DNA of 64,000 nt from Amborella trichopoda. Lineage: Eukaryota > Streptophyta > Magnoliopsida > Amborellales > Amborellaceae. A program made the translations under genes and the position numbers. Below are positions 45,547 through 57,233 of the stretch, piece by piece. Each line of letters starts with the position of its first letter. Positions within the stretch are counted from its first letter, which is position 1. The stretch is taken from the NCBI RefSeq assembly GCF_000471905.2, contig NW_006494876.1, positions 1,471,814 to 1,535,813 on the forward strand, given 5' to 3'. Below the pieces are notes generated by a model, which worked only from the letters and a program-made list of their open reading frames with translations, did not search any database and was not told the origin of the DNA.

Positions 45547-45559
45547 AACTCTAATACCA
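45547..45559 (-). other. primer binding site of the ORP-carrying element
   Basis: The minus strand reads TGGTATTAGAGTT directly after the LTR end, differing at three positions from TGGTATCAGAGCC, the tRNA-Met site. Confidence 0.7.
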
Positions 45560-45867
45560 TGTTAGAATTTGTGGGAGCATAGAAGGGAGAGAGAATATTT
45601 ATGTGGTTCATGCCGAACCCTTACGTTCACGTATCCAAAGCCCCAACCGGCTATATCTTCATTATATTGGATAAATGTTTACATCAATAAATTCATCTTT
45701 ATATAGAGGACAATCACACGATTAGAGGAGATAATTATGGTATGATAACTTGGTCACCAAGTAACTTGGTCTCTATCTTCTAGATACCTAACCTTATCAA
45801 GAGATCTATACATATACATTCATAATGATGTATATCAATATGAACCCAAGATATCTAAATCCCAACA
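45560..45867 (-). repeat. 5' LTR of the ORP-carrying element
   Basis: Same length as the other LTR (308 bp); starts TGTTGGGATTTAG and ends ATTCTAACA on the minus strand. Confidence 0.85.
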
Positions 45868-45919
45868 CTATAATTCAAGATCTTAATTACTTAGTGCCAA
45901 AATGTATAAGCTATGATCA

Positions 45920-46130
45920 GTTTGGATTTTTTTTTTTTTGAGGTAACTCAGCAGAGGTTCCTAACCTCTTTTTTTTTTTTGCAGATAAATTAGGGAGTTA
46001 GCTTTTTTCTTTTTTCTTTCTTTTTTTTAGCTTTTTTCTTCTTTTTTTTTCATATAGATTAGGGAGTTAGCTTCTTCTTTTTTTTTCAGATAGATTAGGG
46101 AGTTAGCTTTTCTGAAAGTGTTAGTAGAAT
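45920..46130. repeat. pyrimidine-rich tandem repeat
   Basis: The word GATTAGGGAGTTAGCTT (first unit AAATTAGGGAGTTAGCTT) recurs three times at about 50-70 bp, separated by TTTTTCTTTTT tracts. Confidence 0.7.
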
Positions 46131-46715
46131 TGGAAACCATAACGTAGTAACTAGATATGGGGGTGCAACCACCTAACCAGCCCCTTTCCTAATGACGAGT
46201 TTGGATGCCCTAGTAGTTTTGCTCCTTAATAGATTAATTTGAAAATAAAGGTATATCAGGTTTCTCCAATAATAGCTTTGGGGGCGTTTAATGGTGGCGT
46301 GGCACTTATAAGTAGAATTTTTAACAATTAAATAAAAAAATTGAATTTGCAGTATGAAATTCTACATATCCACTACAATTATTACACTTTCCTTTTTACC
46401 ACTCTAACCCAACTTGTATGATACATGTACTTCAAACATATTTAAACGCATAAGTCATTAGATGAAAATTTTTTTATTATCACTTTAACTAAACTTCCTT
46501 ATTTATGGGATTATAGGGAAGAGTGAGACAGAGTATGGATTATTTTTAACAAAATTAATGAAGACGGAGATACCGACCATATATTGCTCTCATATTTATC
46601 ATATTAACAAAATAGATAAGGATCTCATTGCTCCCAAATTTATAGGATTATTGATATGAGCATTACATCAAACCTAGAAAGTAAATAAACCAAAAAGGAA
46701 GAGAGAGAGAGAGAG
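46131..46715. repeat. AT-rich flank with ATTGCTCCCATATTTA repeats
   Basis: Words like ACCATATATTGCTCTCATAT and ATAAGGATCTCATTGCTCCC recur around 46570-46640 and again at 48240-48380, on both sides of the LINE, so the LINE landed inside a local tandem repeat. No gene. Confidence 0.5.
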
Positions 46716-46724
46716 GGATATTTA

Positions 46725-48190
46725 CTTTTTTTTTTTTTATTAAATGTTATCTAATTTTATTGATGAAATACTTATATAAAAGAAATTATATCATCAGAAA
46801 CTGTAAAAGAGGTAAGCGAAGCCCCACCCTCAGCCAAAGAGTTTGCCTCCCTATACATATGGATGAAAGAGATCGTTATAAATTCTACCATGTCAAAGAT
46901 CTAAAGCCACACCGCTTTGAGCTCCCAGGGAACTTGTAGCTCTTTATTACACCATCTTATGACATTCATCGAGTTACTTTCAATCACACAACGGTTACCC
47001 AAACTTCTACTAATAAAACTCTTCAGTCCATGTAAAAGAGCAAGCACATCAGCATGATTTGTAGTGGCAACTCCTATGGGGTGGCAAAGGTAAAAGTAAC
47101 ATTACCATTCCAATTCTGAAAGACCCCACCAATTCCAGCCACACCTGGATTACCTAAAGAGCTACTATTGAATTTAAGTTTGAAACTCCATTGAACAGGT
47201 GAATTCCAGCCGCCATCGTCATCGATCATGAAATGACATCCTATAGCAAGATTTAACCAAGAAAAGCCTATCACTTTCCAGCTCCCATACCATCTCATCT
47301 ATCAAATTTCATGGAATATAAAGTTCATGCAAAGTCTCCATCAACGAACTTAATTGAAAGAAGAGTGTATCATTTATCCCTTTATATTGGAGGTTCATGC
47401 AAAGTCTCCATCAAAAAACTTAATTGAGAGAAGAGCGTACCATTTATCATGCTATATTGGAGGGGCACATTTCAAATAAGGTTCACATTCCAAATAACCT
47501 GATTCCCTCTCACTTCTAAAATATCAGCCACCTTAGCATTGAGATTAGTCATTTTGTCAAAAATTCCTAGAAAAACATAGTTTAACGGACTATTTCCAAG
47601 CCATTGATGATGTCAAAATGAGATTTGATCACCATTTCCAACAGACAAACCCAAATAACCCGCAATCAAAGGTTTGCAATTAAAAATAGATATCCAAAAG
47701 ATAGATTTGTTATTCCCTCTGCTACCCAAGATCCAAATCCCTGTCTATTAATGCCATATTTAGCGGAAAGAACTTGTTACCATAACTGATCCTCAAAGTT
47801 AAAATTGCGTTACCACCATTTCTAAAGAAGGGCTTGATTGAAACATTTAATTTTCCTTATCCCATACCTCCTTTACTCTTCGAAGTACATACTATATCCC
47901 ACCTATGGAGATGATACTTCCTAGCTTCCCCATAAGAGCCCCATAAAAAATTTTGCATCATACACTCAATTTTCCTAGCAACTGAAGCCGGCATCTAAAT
48001 AATAGATATTTCATAAATAGGGAGGTTTGCCAAACATGAACTCAAAAGAGTTGCCCTTCCACCCAAAGATCAAAATTTTGGCTTCCATAAATCCAACTTG
48101 ACTTGAACTCTTTCCACCATTTTATCCCAAATTGATACCGAAAGCCGTGTATCAGAAATTGGCAAATCCAAATAAGTATTTCATTGCTAA
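46725..48190 (-). mobile_element. 5'-truncated L1-type LINE with TSD
   Basis: On the minus strand it encodes the end of an L1 polyprotein: LPISDTRLSVSIWDKMVERV, SLGGRATLLSSCLANLPIYE, MPASVARKIE, QNFLWGS and RKYHLHRWDIVC (zf-RVT part), then KFNSSSLGNPGVAGIGGVFQ and HVYREANSLAEG-like sequence of the plant RNase H domain (47298 downward). Reverse-transcriptase fingers, palm and the endonuclease are missing, as usual for 5'-truncated insertions. The poly(A) end is the T-run at 46726-46738. GGATATTTA flanks both ends (46716-46724, 48191-48199). Several stops; the first RNase H aspartate position is asparagine. Confidence 0.85.
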
Positions 48191-48199
48191 GGATATTTA

Positions 48200-48560
48200 T
48201 TATTGATACTTACAATGTCAACAAAATAGATACAGATATCATTTCTCCATATTTACTATATCAACAAAATAGATAAGGATATCATTGCTTCCATATTTAT
48301 GAGATTATAGAGAAGAGAGAAAAATTTACCATATCAATAAAATAATAAATAAGGATCTCATTGCTCCCATATTTACGGGATTATTGGGAAAAGAGAGAGA
48401 GAGAGAGAGCGACATTATTTTGTACGTTAAAAAAAAAAAGTAATTAAATCCAACTTAGAAAGTAAATAAATCATAAGGGAAGAGAGAGAGAGAGAGTACG
48501 TATACGGGAAGAGAGATAGAGAGAGTATGCATTATTTTCAATCTTCTAACTTATTTAGAG
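48200..48560. repeat. AAATAGATAAGGATATCATTGC tandem repeats and GA microsatellites
   Basis: Three to four degenerate copies of an about 60-bp unit (ATTTAC-TATATCAACAAAATAGA) are followed by GAGAGAGA tracts at 48390-48410 and 48484-48520. No gene. Confidence 0.6.
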
Positions 48561-49966
48561 GCTTTATTGATTTATTTAACCAGAGGCTTTACAGAGATAT
48601 ATAGAGCTCTATATCAATCTTTATTCTTTAAATGCATATGTAAAGTGGGTTTTTTTAGGGTGATTTCATGTACTATAAATATAAAAATAAAATAAAATAA
48701 ACTCAAAGATGCCGAATTGTATTCACATTCATTATTACCGTTAAAAATCCATAATAAAAAAATATGCAAGCCATTTGAACAGAGAACAGAGTAATCACAA
48801 AATACTAAAAAAGCAAAGTATGATGGAGAAATCATTACCTCAAAGAAGAAACTTAGTCTCTGAACCAATATAACAAAACCTAAAAAATAACCAGTAAAAA
48901 AATAAAGAAACGAGAAATGAACCCAATAAACTAAAAGAAAAACCAAATAGTAAAATATGAGGAGAGAGAGAGAGAGAGAGAAAGAGAGAGTCCATATATT
49001 AAATTATCGTTCTTTCAATTATAACAAAGTAGTGTACATTGGCTTCTCTCTGAGCCACTCTTCTATCATTATCTTTTATAAGTTAATATAACTAAAGCTT
49101 TTTTGTTATTAGTATGTTTTGTTTGTCTTTCATATTGTATGCATGTAATATGGTTTTAACAAAAGAAAGCACACAACATCTTAATCATATGGTATGGACA
49201 ATTAGAAAGTTGTTTATTATAGTATTGCTTACTTTCATTCAATACCTAAGAAATATCATCTTCTTAGTTATCGTACAATATTGTTGTCAATTGTTAATCA
49301 TTATAAGTTGATCGGGTTACAGGAGGCTAATAGGCAAAAATAAAAAAATTATAGTTAGGTGAAATAGAGTCAACACATCTATATATATATATATATAAGA
49401 AAGTCATCATTGCTTATTCTATTGTTATGTACAACAAACATAATCCGACTGTTTATAGATTAAGCACCATCTAGTTAAGTTTCATGATGTCTTCGTTGAA
49501 TTCCCTCAAAGAAAGAAATGTCACGATGATGACTACATAAAAGCAAAAGCCAATACAAGACATGTCATTATCAATTTCTTCTCCTTCTCCAAATGGGCTG
49601 AAAGATTGTGTCTCATGTTTTCGGATGAAGAGAATGAAATTATGAATGGGCTGAAACATTGTCTCTCATATTTTTGGGTGAAGAGAGTAAAATTAAGTTC
49701 AGATGATAGTTAGCAAGTGATAGACAACAATATATCTGCAAGTCAAAATACAATAATCAATAAGTTTTTATCTAACAATTCGAGGCAAAAAATATGGTGA
49801 GTCAAAAATTAGGCAAATAAAAAATCATGAATATTTCAATTTTGGCTAAAAAAATTGAGTTAAAATAAAATTTCAAATAGATATAAATAACATAAAATGA
49901 AAGAGTTATATTATATGTGTTGGGTGATGCATTCCTACATTGCATCCCCAAGGCATAAACTATACT
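48561..49966. other. AT-rich stretch without a recognisable gene
   Basis: Sequence is low-complexity and AT-rich, with GA repeats near 48962 and a TA repeat near 49380. The short frames present have no recognisable domain. Confidence 0.4.
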
Positions 49967-50467
49967 TCCCAAAGATATATATAAATGGTGATCCCTCTAA
50001 CAGAATTAAAACCCACAGTCTAAATATTTCCTTCCAAAAATTATCATGTTTTGGTTTAAAATTTATTTATTCTTAACATATTAATTATCTCAATGTTAGA
50101 ATATATATTCCTTAAAAATTAGGGCCAAAATGCATTTAAAAAATGGGTTATTAAGAGGGGGCACATTTCTACTATTTTGTCGAGGACTCGCAGAAATTGT
50201 ATCCTAAAATAAAATGATGAAATGTCATGGATTGCTAGCATTTAGTGTCATACTTGAATATATTTTGTCCAAATTTCATAAATACAATAACATGGTATGC
50301 ATCCTCTAATGTCGGGAGCAGACAATAAAAAGCAACTAAGAATAGTAAAGAAACAAATTCAATGAAAATAATAAGAACAACAAGCAAAAGGTGTACAAGT
50401 GACTTAGAAAAAAAAACTACAGACAAAGATTGACACCAGTAAGGAGGGTGATTTAGTTACAAGTGGA
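49967..50467 (+). repeat. left copy of a duplication around the 20-N gap
   Basis: From GATATATATAAATGGTGATCC on, this stretch is repeated after the gap at 50488. The copies differ mainly by single-base indels. Confidence 0.9.
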
Positions 50468-50487
50468 NNNNNNNNNNNNNNNNNNNN
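50468..50487. other. assembly gap of 20 N
   Basis: A short fixed-size gap between two nearly identical contig ends. Confidence 0.98.
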
Positions 50488-50986
50488 GATATATATAAAT
50501 GTGATCCCTCTAACAGAATTAAAACCCACAGTCTAAATATTTCCTTCCAAAAATTATACATGTTTTGGTTTAAAATTTATTTATTCTTAACATATTAATT
50601 ATCTCAATGTTAGAATATATATTCCTTAAAAATTAGGGCCAAAATGACATTTAAAAAATGGGTTATTAAGAGGGGGCACATTTCTACTATTTTGTCGAGG
50701 ACTCGCAGAAATTGTATCCTAAAATAAAATGATGAAATGTCATGGATTGCTAGCATTTAGTGTCATACTTGAATATATTTTGTCCAAATTTCATAAATAC
50801 AATAACATGGTATGCATCCTCTAATGTCGGGAGCAGACAATAAAAAGCAACTAAGAATAGTAAAGAAACAAATTCAATGAAAATAATAAGAACAACAAGC
50901 AAAAGGTGTACAAGTGCTTAGAAAAAAAACTCAGCAAAAGATTGCACCAGTAAGGAGGGGTGATTTAGTTCAAGTGGAAGGCTCTA
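50488..50986 (+). repeat. right copy of the duplication around the 20-N gap
   Basis: It matches 49967-50467 over the full length. Indel differences include TGGTGATCC/TGTGATCC, TTATCATG/TTATACATG, AAATGCATTT/AAATGACATTT and GTGACTTAG/GTGCTTAG. Confidence 0.9.
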
Positions 50987-51160
50987 AAAGGGCAAATGAG
51001 ATGCGCAAAAGGACATTAATAGAAATAGTAAGAAGGGATGTGGTGACTTGTGGTCTGACTAGGGGTATGGCCCTTGATCGAACAAAAGGTTGGAGCAGGA
51101 TTCGTGTATCTGATCCCAACTAATTAGAGGATAAGGCTAGGATGATGATGATAGGATTAC
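50914..51160 (+). pseudogene. 3' end of an RTE-type LINE
   Basis: The frame 50914-51123 reads VRRGDLVQVEGSKRANEMRK, RTLIEIVRRDVVTCGLTRGM and ALDRTKGWSRIRVSDPN before TAA. This is the C-terminal tail of plant RTE-clade LINE polyproteins, where a basic GRPKxTWxEVVKKD-like segment and a final DRxxWRxxIHVADP-like segment are typical. The tail AGGATGATGATGATAGG after the stop is the short repeat often found at RTE 3' ends. The reverse transcriptase upstream is missing. The left contig copy (to 50467) holds only its first bases. Confidence 0.65.
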
Positions 51161-51970
51161 ATCTCACAAATCTCGAAAATCCAAAAATATGAGTGTTCCA
51201 TCCAAAGAGAATTGAGCTTAGAGGATCCAATTATACCTCCTTATAAGGTAAACTCAAGGGAAGACATGGAAGATCTAAAGGAGCCAAGTTCAATTGTTCT
51301 CATTGAATCAACTATTTTGTCTTCCCAATGGCCAAAATACGATCTCCAAGAAACCCCCAAGGGTCCCCCTGAACCATTATCAAGTGGTTTCCTAAAAACC
51401 CACCTAATTGGGATGAATAGCCTGACCCAGAAGAATTATTCAAGTTACCTTCTTCGAACATTATCAAGTCAACTTAATAGGTAACCCCCCTTAAGCGGGA
51501 GGAAGGAATGAGAGAAGACGAACACTCCCAAAAGATAGCAAGGGAAGGAGAATGCCTATGCCAAGAGAGATATATTGTAACTAAAAAACTATGATTGATG
51601 ATAAGACAAGTCCCCACAATCAATGCCGCTAAGGGTGACCCCAACTACTGTTGGAATTATGAAATTTCAAGACTTTAAATCCAATACCCATTGTGCAATG
51701 GGAGCGAGTCAGAGAGGATGATTCTAGGTGGTCAGTGCACTAGGGCCTAGGATCATAGATCCTGTGATACAGGGAAAGAATAAATACAGAAAGTTAATGC
51801 TAAAAACAAATGAAGGTTGAGAGAAAATACACTCTCTCAAAGATTTGCAAGGGGATCCACCCCAAATATAATCTCTTCACGAGACCAAATTTTAATAACT
51901 CATTCACTCTGATTTACAATTAAGGGAAACCTCCCTTTAGATAGACTAAAAAAAAATGGGTTCGACATCC
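51161..51970. other. unassigned stretch with one open frame
   Basis: A 90-codon frame (51212-51484, MSLEDPIIPPYKVN...) has gene-like composition but no recognisable domain. It may be part of a decayed retroelement polyprotein. The remainder to 51970 looks like leader or intergenic DNA. Confidence 0.3.
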
Positions 51971-51974
51971 TCAA

Positions 51975-53296
51975 TAACATATTTGACATAAGATCGTGGA
52001 GGGAGTATATTTGGAACTCAGATCTTAGCCAGGGTCTCTTTCAATGTGGACAATTTACCTTTCAGCTGGACGAACTCAACTGACTCATGGGTTTTAATCT
52101 CAGAAATCTGTTGGTTCCCCAAAACCGATGGCATAATTTGTGGTGCAGGAGATGCAGCTGATATTGGCTGCACCAGACTAGGCGTAGGCTGGACCAACGA
52201 GATGGCTGAAGCCGCATATGCTGACATAGGTGAAGAGGCCTGAGCTGAGGCGGTTGGAGCTTGGTACAGAATAGGCATGGGGTAATGGTGCCTGAGCAGA
52301 GGGATAATACTGATATGTCTGAGAAGTGACCTGGACTGAAGGATCATGGGACTGGAAAGCTGGTGCTAGTGCATGACAATGGACAATGGGGGCCTGGTGT
52401 ATTTATCCCAGGTAAGGATGGCTGGAGGCCAGAGAGTATGGGGCCGACATATATGACTGACTCAGAGGATACTGAGTTAGAACAAGGGCTGAATATGCCA
52501 CTTGTGAATAATAATGTGAGACCAAGACGGCTTAAATAGGCTGCATCGGTGGGTGACTATACAGGACCTGAGGAGGGTCAGGTCTGGATTGACTATGGTA
52601 TGGACGGTCCCATGGTTGAGTCGGTTCTGTGAAAGGTGGAGGACAAGAAGAATGCTAGTGTCGGCTCGCCAACGTGGTTGAACTCACATGATTCTTTTGG
52701 TCAAGGGCTAGAATGACTCTGACCTGACCAACGACTGGATATCTTAGGTGGGGCATGTGGCTCAACAAGGCCTCAAGAAAGTGTTGACCTCAGGTAAGTT
52801 CCTAAGACACTAGATTGAAAGGGACTCGTAGTCCATAGAATCAAGGGTGAACCTTGAGGAATAGATGCATGGCCTGATGAACTCTTCGATTTAAGCGAAT
52901 ATGTTTGACTCTCTAGATTTCATTGGCGGCTAGCTTTGCTTGGGCCTTAACTTAATCTTAGCCAGTACTCTAAGTCTAACAGGTTGGCTTGCCTGATAAG
53001 CTCATCATCTGAGTTGCTATGAACCTTACTGAGTTGGTGACCCCTAGAATGGATCTTTTGAGGAGGTTGGTAGTGTGCCTCTAATTGGGCAGCATTAACT
53101 CTAGAGCTAGACATATATGGGTGGTTTGCCCCTAGTTGTGCAACATTACCTTTAGACTTGGACATTTGTGGGAGGTGTGCCCCTGATTGGGTTGCATCTT
53201 CCCTAGACCTAAACTCAGAATATGAATGTGGGTTTAACCCTGGTTCTTTAGTCTCAGATCGAATGCCTTGACTGTTTTGAGTAGCTCTAGCCATGC
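51975..53296 (-). pseudogene. decayed Gypsy-like gag region
   Basis: On the minus strand, open pieces 53294-52947 and 52347-52018 and the stretch between them share one style: a polar, glutamine- and serine-rich N-terminal part with repeated AQLxAxxPxMS units, then a long proline-, tyrosine- and glutamine-rich part (PPPFTEPTQPWDRPYHSQS, YYPSAQAP). Such P/Y/Q-rich gag starts are found in plant Ty3-Gypsy elements. At least eight stops break it. No capsid or nucleocapsid motif is present. It follows an LTR-like region and leader on the same strand. Confidence 0.45.
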
Positions 53297-53499
53297 AGAC
53301 TAGCTGGACTATACGACTTTGATGGACTGCAGATGGGCCAACTAGGCTTTGCCCTGGTGTGGATTATGAACCCACTAAAACTTGATATTGACTGACCTAA
53401 GATAGGGTAGACCTAGGGAACTGAGCTATAAGGTCTTGTAGGTCTTGTCATCCAAAGGAGTCTAGACTATGGAGTAGACTTAATAAGTGAGTCACCGTG

Positions 53500-54560
53500 A
53501 ACCATGCACAAAAATCTTCTTTCTTTTTCATTTTTATTTTTATTTTTTTTTTTTCTATATTTTTCGTTTTATGCTTTTTTTCTTCTTAGCTATCTAAACA
53601 AACAAGATAAAAATGCTTCTAAAAGATTTTTTTTTTTTTTTCTTTAAAAAGAAGATAAAGTCAAGAAAATTCTAAGCTATGCAGATAAGGCTTAAAAGCA
53701 AAAGATAAGATAAAAAAAGATGAGATATATTTCCAATCTAAACAGATAAAGCAAAGAAAGCATAGATCTATCTTTTTTTCTTTTCTTTTCGGTTTTTTTT
53801 TTTTCATTTTAAAATTATTTTATCAAAAGATATAAAGATTCGTTTTTTTCTTAGGAAATAGATAAATATCCTTTCTAAAAGATGTATTCTAAAAAGATAA
53901 ATATGCACTTACAGAAGATATGTATGATCTAAAGAAGATAAAAAATGCTACTAAAAAATTTAAAGATGCTTCCAAAGATGATAAAGATGATTTAAAATAT
54001 GATAAAGAATGCTTTGAAGATGATAAAGATGATCTAAAGATGATGAGCATGATTGAAATAATATCTAAAAAAGAAGATGTAAAAGATGATCAACATGGAT
54101 CTAAAGATGATCTAAAAAACAAAGATGATCTAAAATATGAATATAAAAGAAGAACTAAAGATAAAGGTTATTAAGATTGATCTACAAGAAGATGATAAAA
54201 ATTGATCTAAAAGATGAATCTAAAAGAAGATGATCTAAAAAAGATGGTAAAGATTGATCTAAAAGATGAATCTAAAAAAGCCTGATATAAAACAGATGAT
54301 AAAAATTAATCCAAAAGATGATAAAGATTAATCTAAAAGATCATAAAGATTGAGAGAAAAAAGTTCCTAAATTTTTTATGGAGAAAGAAAAAATATAAAA
54401 TCTACAAAGAAAAGATAAAATCTAAAAGAAATCTTTTCAAATCTACATTAATTTTCTTCTTTTTTGTTTTTTTATTTTTGCAGGAAAATAAATATGAGAA
54501 AACAAAGAAGCTTTTTTTTTAACTTTAAAATATGGATATGAAGCTCAAGTCCCCCACGGT
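53500..54560 (-). other. AT-rich leader of the Gypsy-like element with GATxTAAA repeats
   Basis: From 53880 to 54360 the words AAAGATGATCTAAAA, AAAGATGATAAAGA and variants recur dozens of times, with poly-T tracts before 53860. The K/D-rich frame on the plus strand (53920-54174) is a by-product. Long untranslated leaders with such repeats occur in some plant Gypsy elements. Confidence 0.5.
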
Positions 54561-55690
54561 GGGAACAAAACTGTTTACGCTGCGCCGATCTCTGGGATGA
54601 GATATGCTCAAATATTAACAAAACTGGATTATTTTTTAAAAAGTAGAGAAAGTGAGGTCGCTTAAATTAAGGGCTCAAAAAAATCCCAGATCTATGCAGA
54701 TTCGTTCTTTTTCTGAGTCCACTGGTAGCCCCAGCTCCAAATTCGTATTTTGACATAAAAAAACACTTCTAAATGTAATTAAATATAATAATAAATTAAT
54801 TTTCAAAAGAAAATAAAATAAAGCAAATAATTAAATGAATAAAAACAAACTAAATTAAGCGAAGAAATAAATACTCACCTCTAGGGACCTGAAACCTAGA
54901 GTTCGGTTTTGAATCAAGCCGCTCTTCTGATTCGCACTACCATCTCTTTTTTTTTATGTTTTTGCTTGTTGGAATTGATAGATCTAACTTTCATTGATCT
55001 AGATCTATGTTTATAAAGCAGGGAAAAAAATTGAGAATTTTAAGTAGGGACTACTTAGGCTTTTCTTAAGATTAGAGGAGAATTTTCTTAGTTTTCTAAA
55101 GTTTTAGGATCTCCTAAGGTTCAATATGAATTCTGAGATTTTCTGTGATTTTTGGAATTCCTTGGTATTTTTTTTAGTGTTTTAGGAATTCGTTAGGGTT
55201 TTTTCTATTTTTTGGTATTTTTGGACTATTTTCCTAATTTTGGGTTTTTTTAAAGGTTTTCTTGATATCTTTTCTCTGGTTTCTTTTTGGGTTATAGAGG
55301 GGGGTATTTATAGGATTCGAATGGTGATTTTTCTTGTTTTTTTTTTTTTGGAAATTTTGGCTTTATCTAATTAAAGAAAGCATGTTCACTACATCATCGG
55401 GCCACATCTAGGCCTTTCGAGTCTCGTCACGGCCCAGCCCGCAACTCGACACTTGGGTCTCATAGCGATTAAATTATCATTTATATGACTTTTTTATATG
55501 TAGATCAGATTCGGGCAATTCTTAGACCGTTGGAAAGCTTTCGGGATATAAGTCAAGTTGGAATAGGTTTTGGGTAGTTTTGATAAAGTTATATTGGGTC
55601 TAGGTTGCCGATGGTATACTAGAGTTTTTGTGGTCCTTCAGGCTCAGAATTGAGGTTTTTAGGAGTTCCATTGACCATAATTTTGATAGG
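54561..55690 (-). mobile_element. LTR-like region of the Gypsy-like element
   Basis: Read on the minus strand, a CCTATAAATACC TATA box (55305-55312) is followed by T-rich leader-like sequence and then TTTTGTTCCCACCGTGGGGG near 54550-54570, which looks like the end of an LTR and start of the internal region. Exact LTR ends and the primer site were not found, and no second LTR is visible in the window. Confidence 0.4.
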
Positions 55691-55698
55691 GTTTCTAC

Positions 55699-57233
55699 AA
55701 ATGAGCTGTGAAATACATCTTCCCTGGGGGCTTAAATCCCAAATGTACAAAAATAAAGTTTTTTCACATGGCATCAGAGCATAGTTTCTATATGCTATCT
55801 GTTCATGTCTATGAGGGGTTCCTTCTTTCGACCATACTATGGCGGTAGATATCGATCTCTATAATGTATTGGCTCGTCAGATCCAATTAATCTTGCTCGC
55901 TCTTTCTACAAAAATATTTTTTGGGGAGAAACTTTTGTAGTTTCTCATATTTGAGTCTTCTTATTAACCATTGGTTTTGCACCGTTTTGGTGTAGGCCCT
56001 AGTAACCATTGCTACACATCCGAACTTTCTCTTAAAAGTCAGTTGGTATGTCTTCTAGTGGGAAAAAATCATCAAAGTCTTGGTCACCGTCTTACCCTTG
56101 CCTGCTAATTGATCTCTCTCACAGTACATTAAAAGTTTATCGATCCATTGTTCCGTGTTTGTAGATCTTGTTACCAAAAAAAAAATTCTCGCATCTAAGT
56201 TTTGATATCAGATCCAGGTTCTTGATCACGTCTGAAGGTGCTCATATAATTTGTATATGGCTTTTGAAAAAGGAGATGTCTTGGCAATAAAATTTGATGG
56301 CAAAATTTTTATCTATGATCTATAAGCCATCTGCCACTGCCCATTGCTTTAGGTAAACCATTGTTGTTGTGTTCCCCTCTGATGCTGGATCTATGGTCAG
56401 CCGGATTTGAAACCCGCCTCTAACTCCACCTCTAAAAAAGGCCTCTAAAAAGGACTGATTTGCACCATCTGTAAAACAGCCACCGAGTCGTGTTTCGACT
56501 TTCTGATATGTCTCACTGTCAAGTTGTGTTTCGACTCTTTGATCTGTTTTGGAACTTACTGTTCTCAACTTTGAATCTAAGGTTCAACTGTGCTTGTTGA
56601 TCCGCCACTGATTGCTATCGGCTCTTCCACGTGCCTCCTGTTTGATGTTCGAATTTCTCGATCCTGGTTGATGATCAAGTTTCCCGTTAATCGATCATAT
56701 TTAATGATTGAGTTTTCCATTACTCAATCAAATTGGATGATGGAGTTTTCGATTACTCCACCCTATAGGATGATCAAGTTTTTTTTTTTTCGTTACTTGA
56801 TCCTATCTATTTCGGAGGCCTATTGATTTGTTGTTATCTGAGACTGTTTTATTCGAGGCGTCAGTTTTTTAGGATTGCTAATTTGCAGTTGCTCAAGCTT
56901 CTTCTTTTCCTGCTTTGTTTCTAAGGCCTGCGTTCAGTTGTTCAAACTCAAGTTGCTTTCTCTTGACGTATCTTGAGTTTGAGGGGGAGTGTGAAAATAA
57001 TAGAAACCTATGCTTATTTTTTGGTACAATATTTTCTTCCTTTTATGTGTACCCATATTAAGAAGGTTATGTACCAATATTAAGAAGATGCTTTATTGCA
57101 TATGCTACTTTCTTTAGTAGTACACAGCTTTGTAACTCTATAAATTGGAGCTCTTGTTCACATCTTTTATGGGCTCTAAAATACATCTTCCATAGGGGCT
57201 TAAGGCTCAAATATACAGAAATACAGTTTTACA
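55699..57233 (+). mobile_element. short Copia-like LTR element, 5' LTR truncated
   Basis: The 3' LTR is 56990-57233 (TGTGAAAATAAT to ACAGTTTTACA). About 80 bp matching its end occur at 55699-55768, followed at once by TGGCATCAGAGC (55769-55780), a tRNA-Met-type primer site. The polypurine tract CTTGAGTTTGAGGGGGAG ends at 56989. The 1.2-kb interior has no polymerase gene. Interior parts resemble, inverted, the interior of the element at 43339-45867, so the two are related non-autonomous families. Confidence 0.7.

Larger units (their letters stand above)
43339..45867 (-). mobile_element. complete small non-autonomous LTR retrotransposon with a captured gene
   Basis: Two 308-bp direct LTRs begin TG and end CA and are flanked by the same 5-mer CTATA (43334-43338 and 45868-45872). 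In the minus orientation the upstream LTR is followed at once by a tRNA-Met-type primer site, and the downstream LTR is preceded by a polypurine tract. The 1.9-kb interior has no protease, integrase or reverse transcriptase and must have been mobilised in trans, probably by a Copia-type relative. It carries a fragment of an ORP gene in the same orientation. By eye the LTRs differ at about 30 of 308 positions, so the insertion is not recent. Confidence 0.88.

Noticed and set aside
53920..54174. Lysine- and aspartate-rich 84-codon frame
   Set aside because: It is a translation of the GATxTAAA repeat on the strand opposite to the Gypsy-like element.
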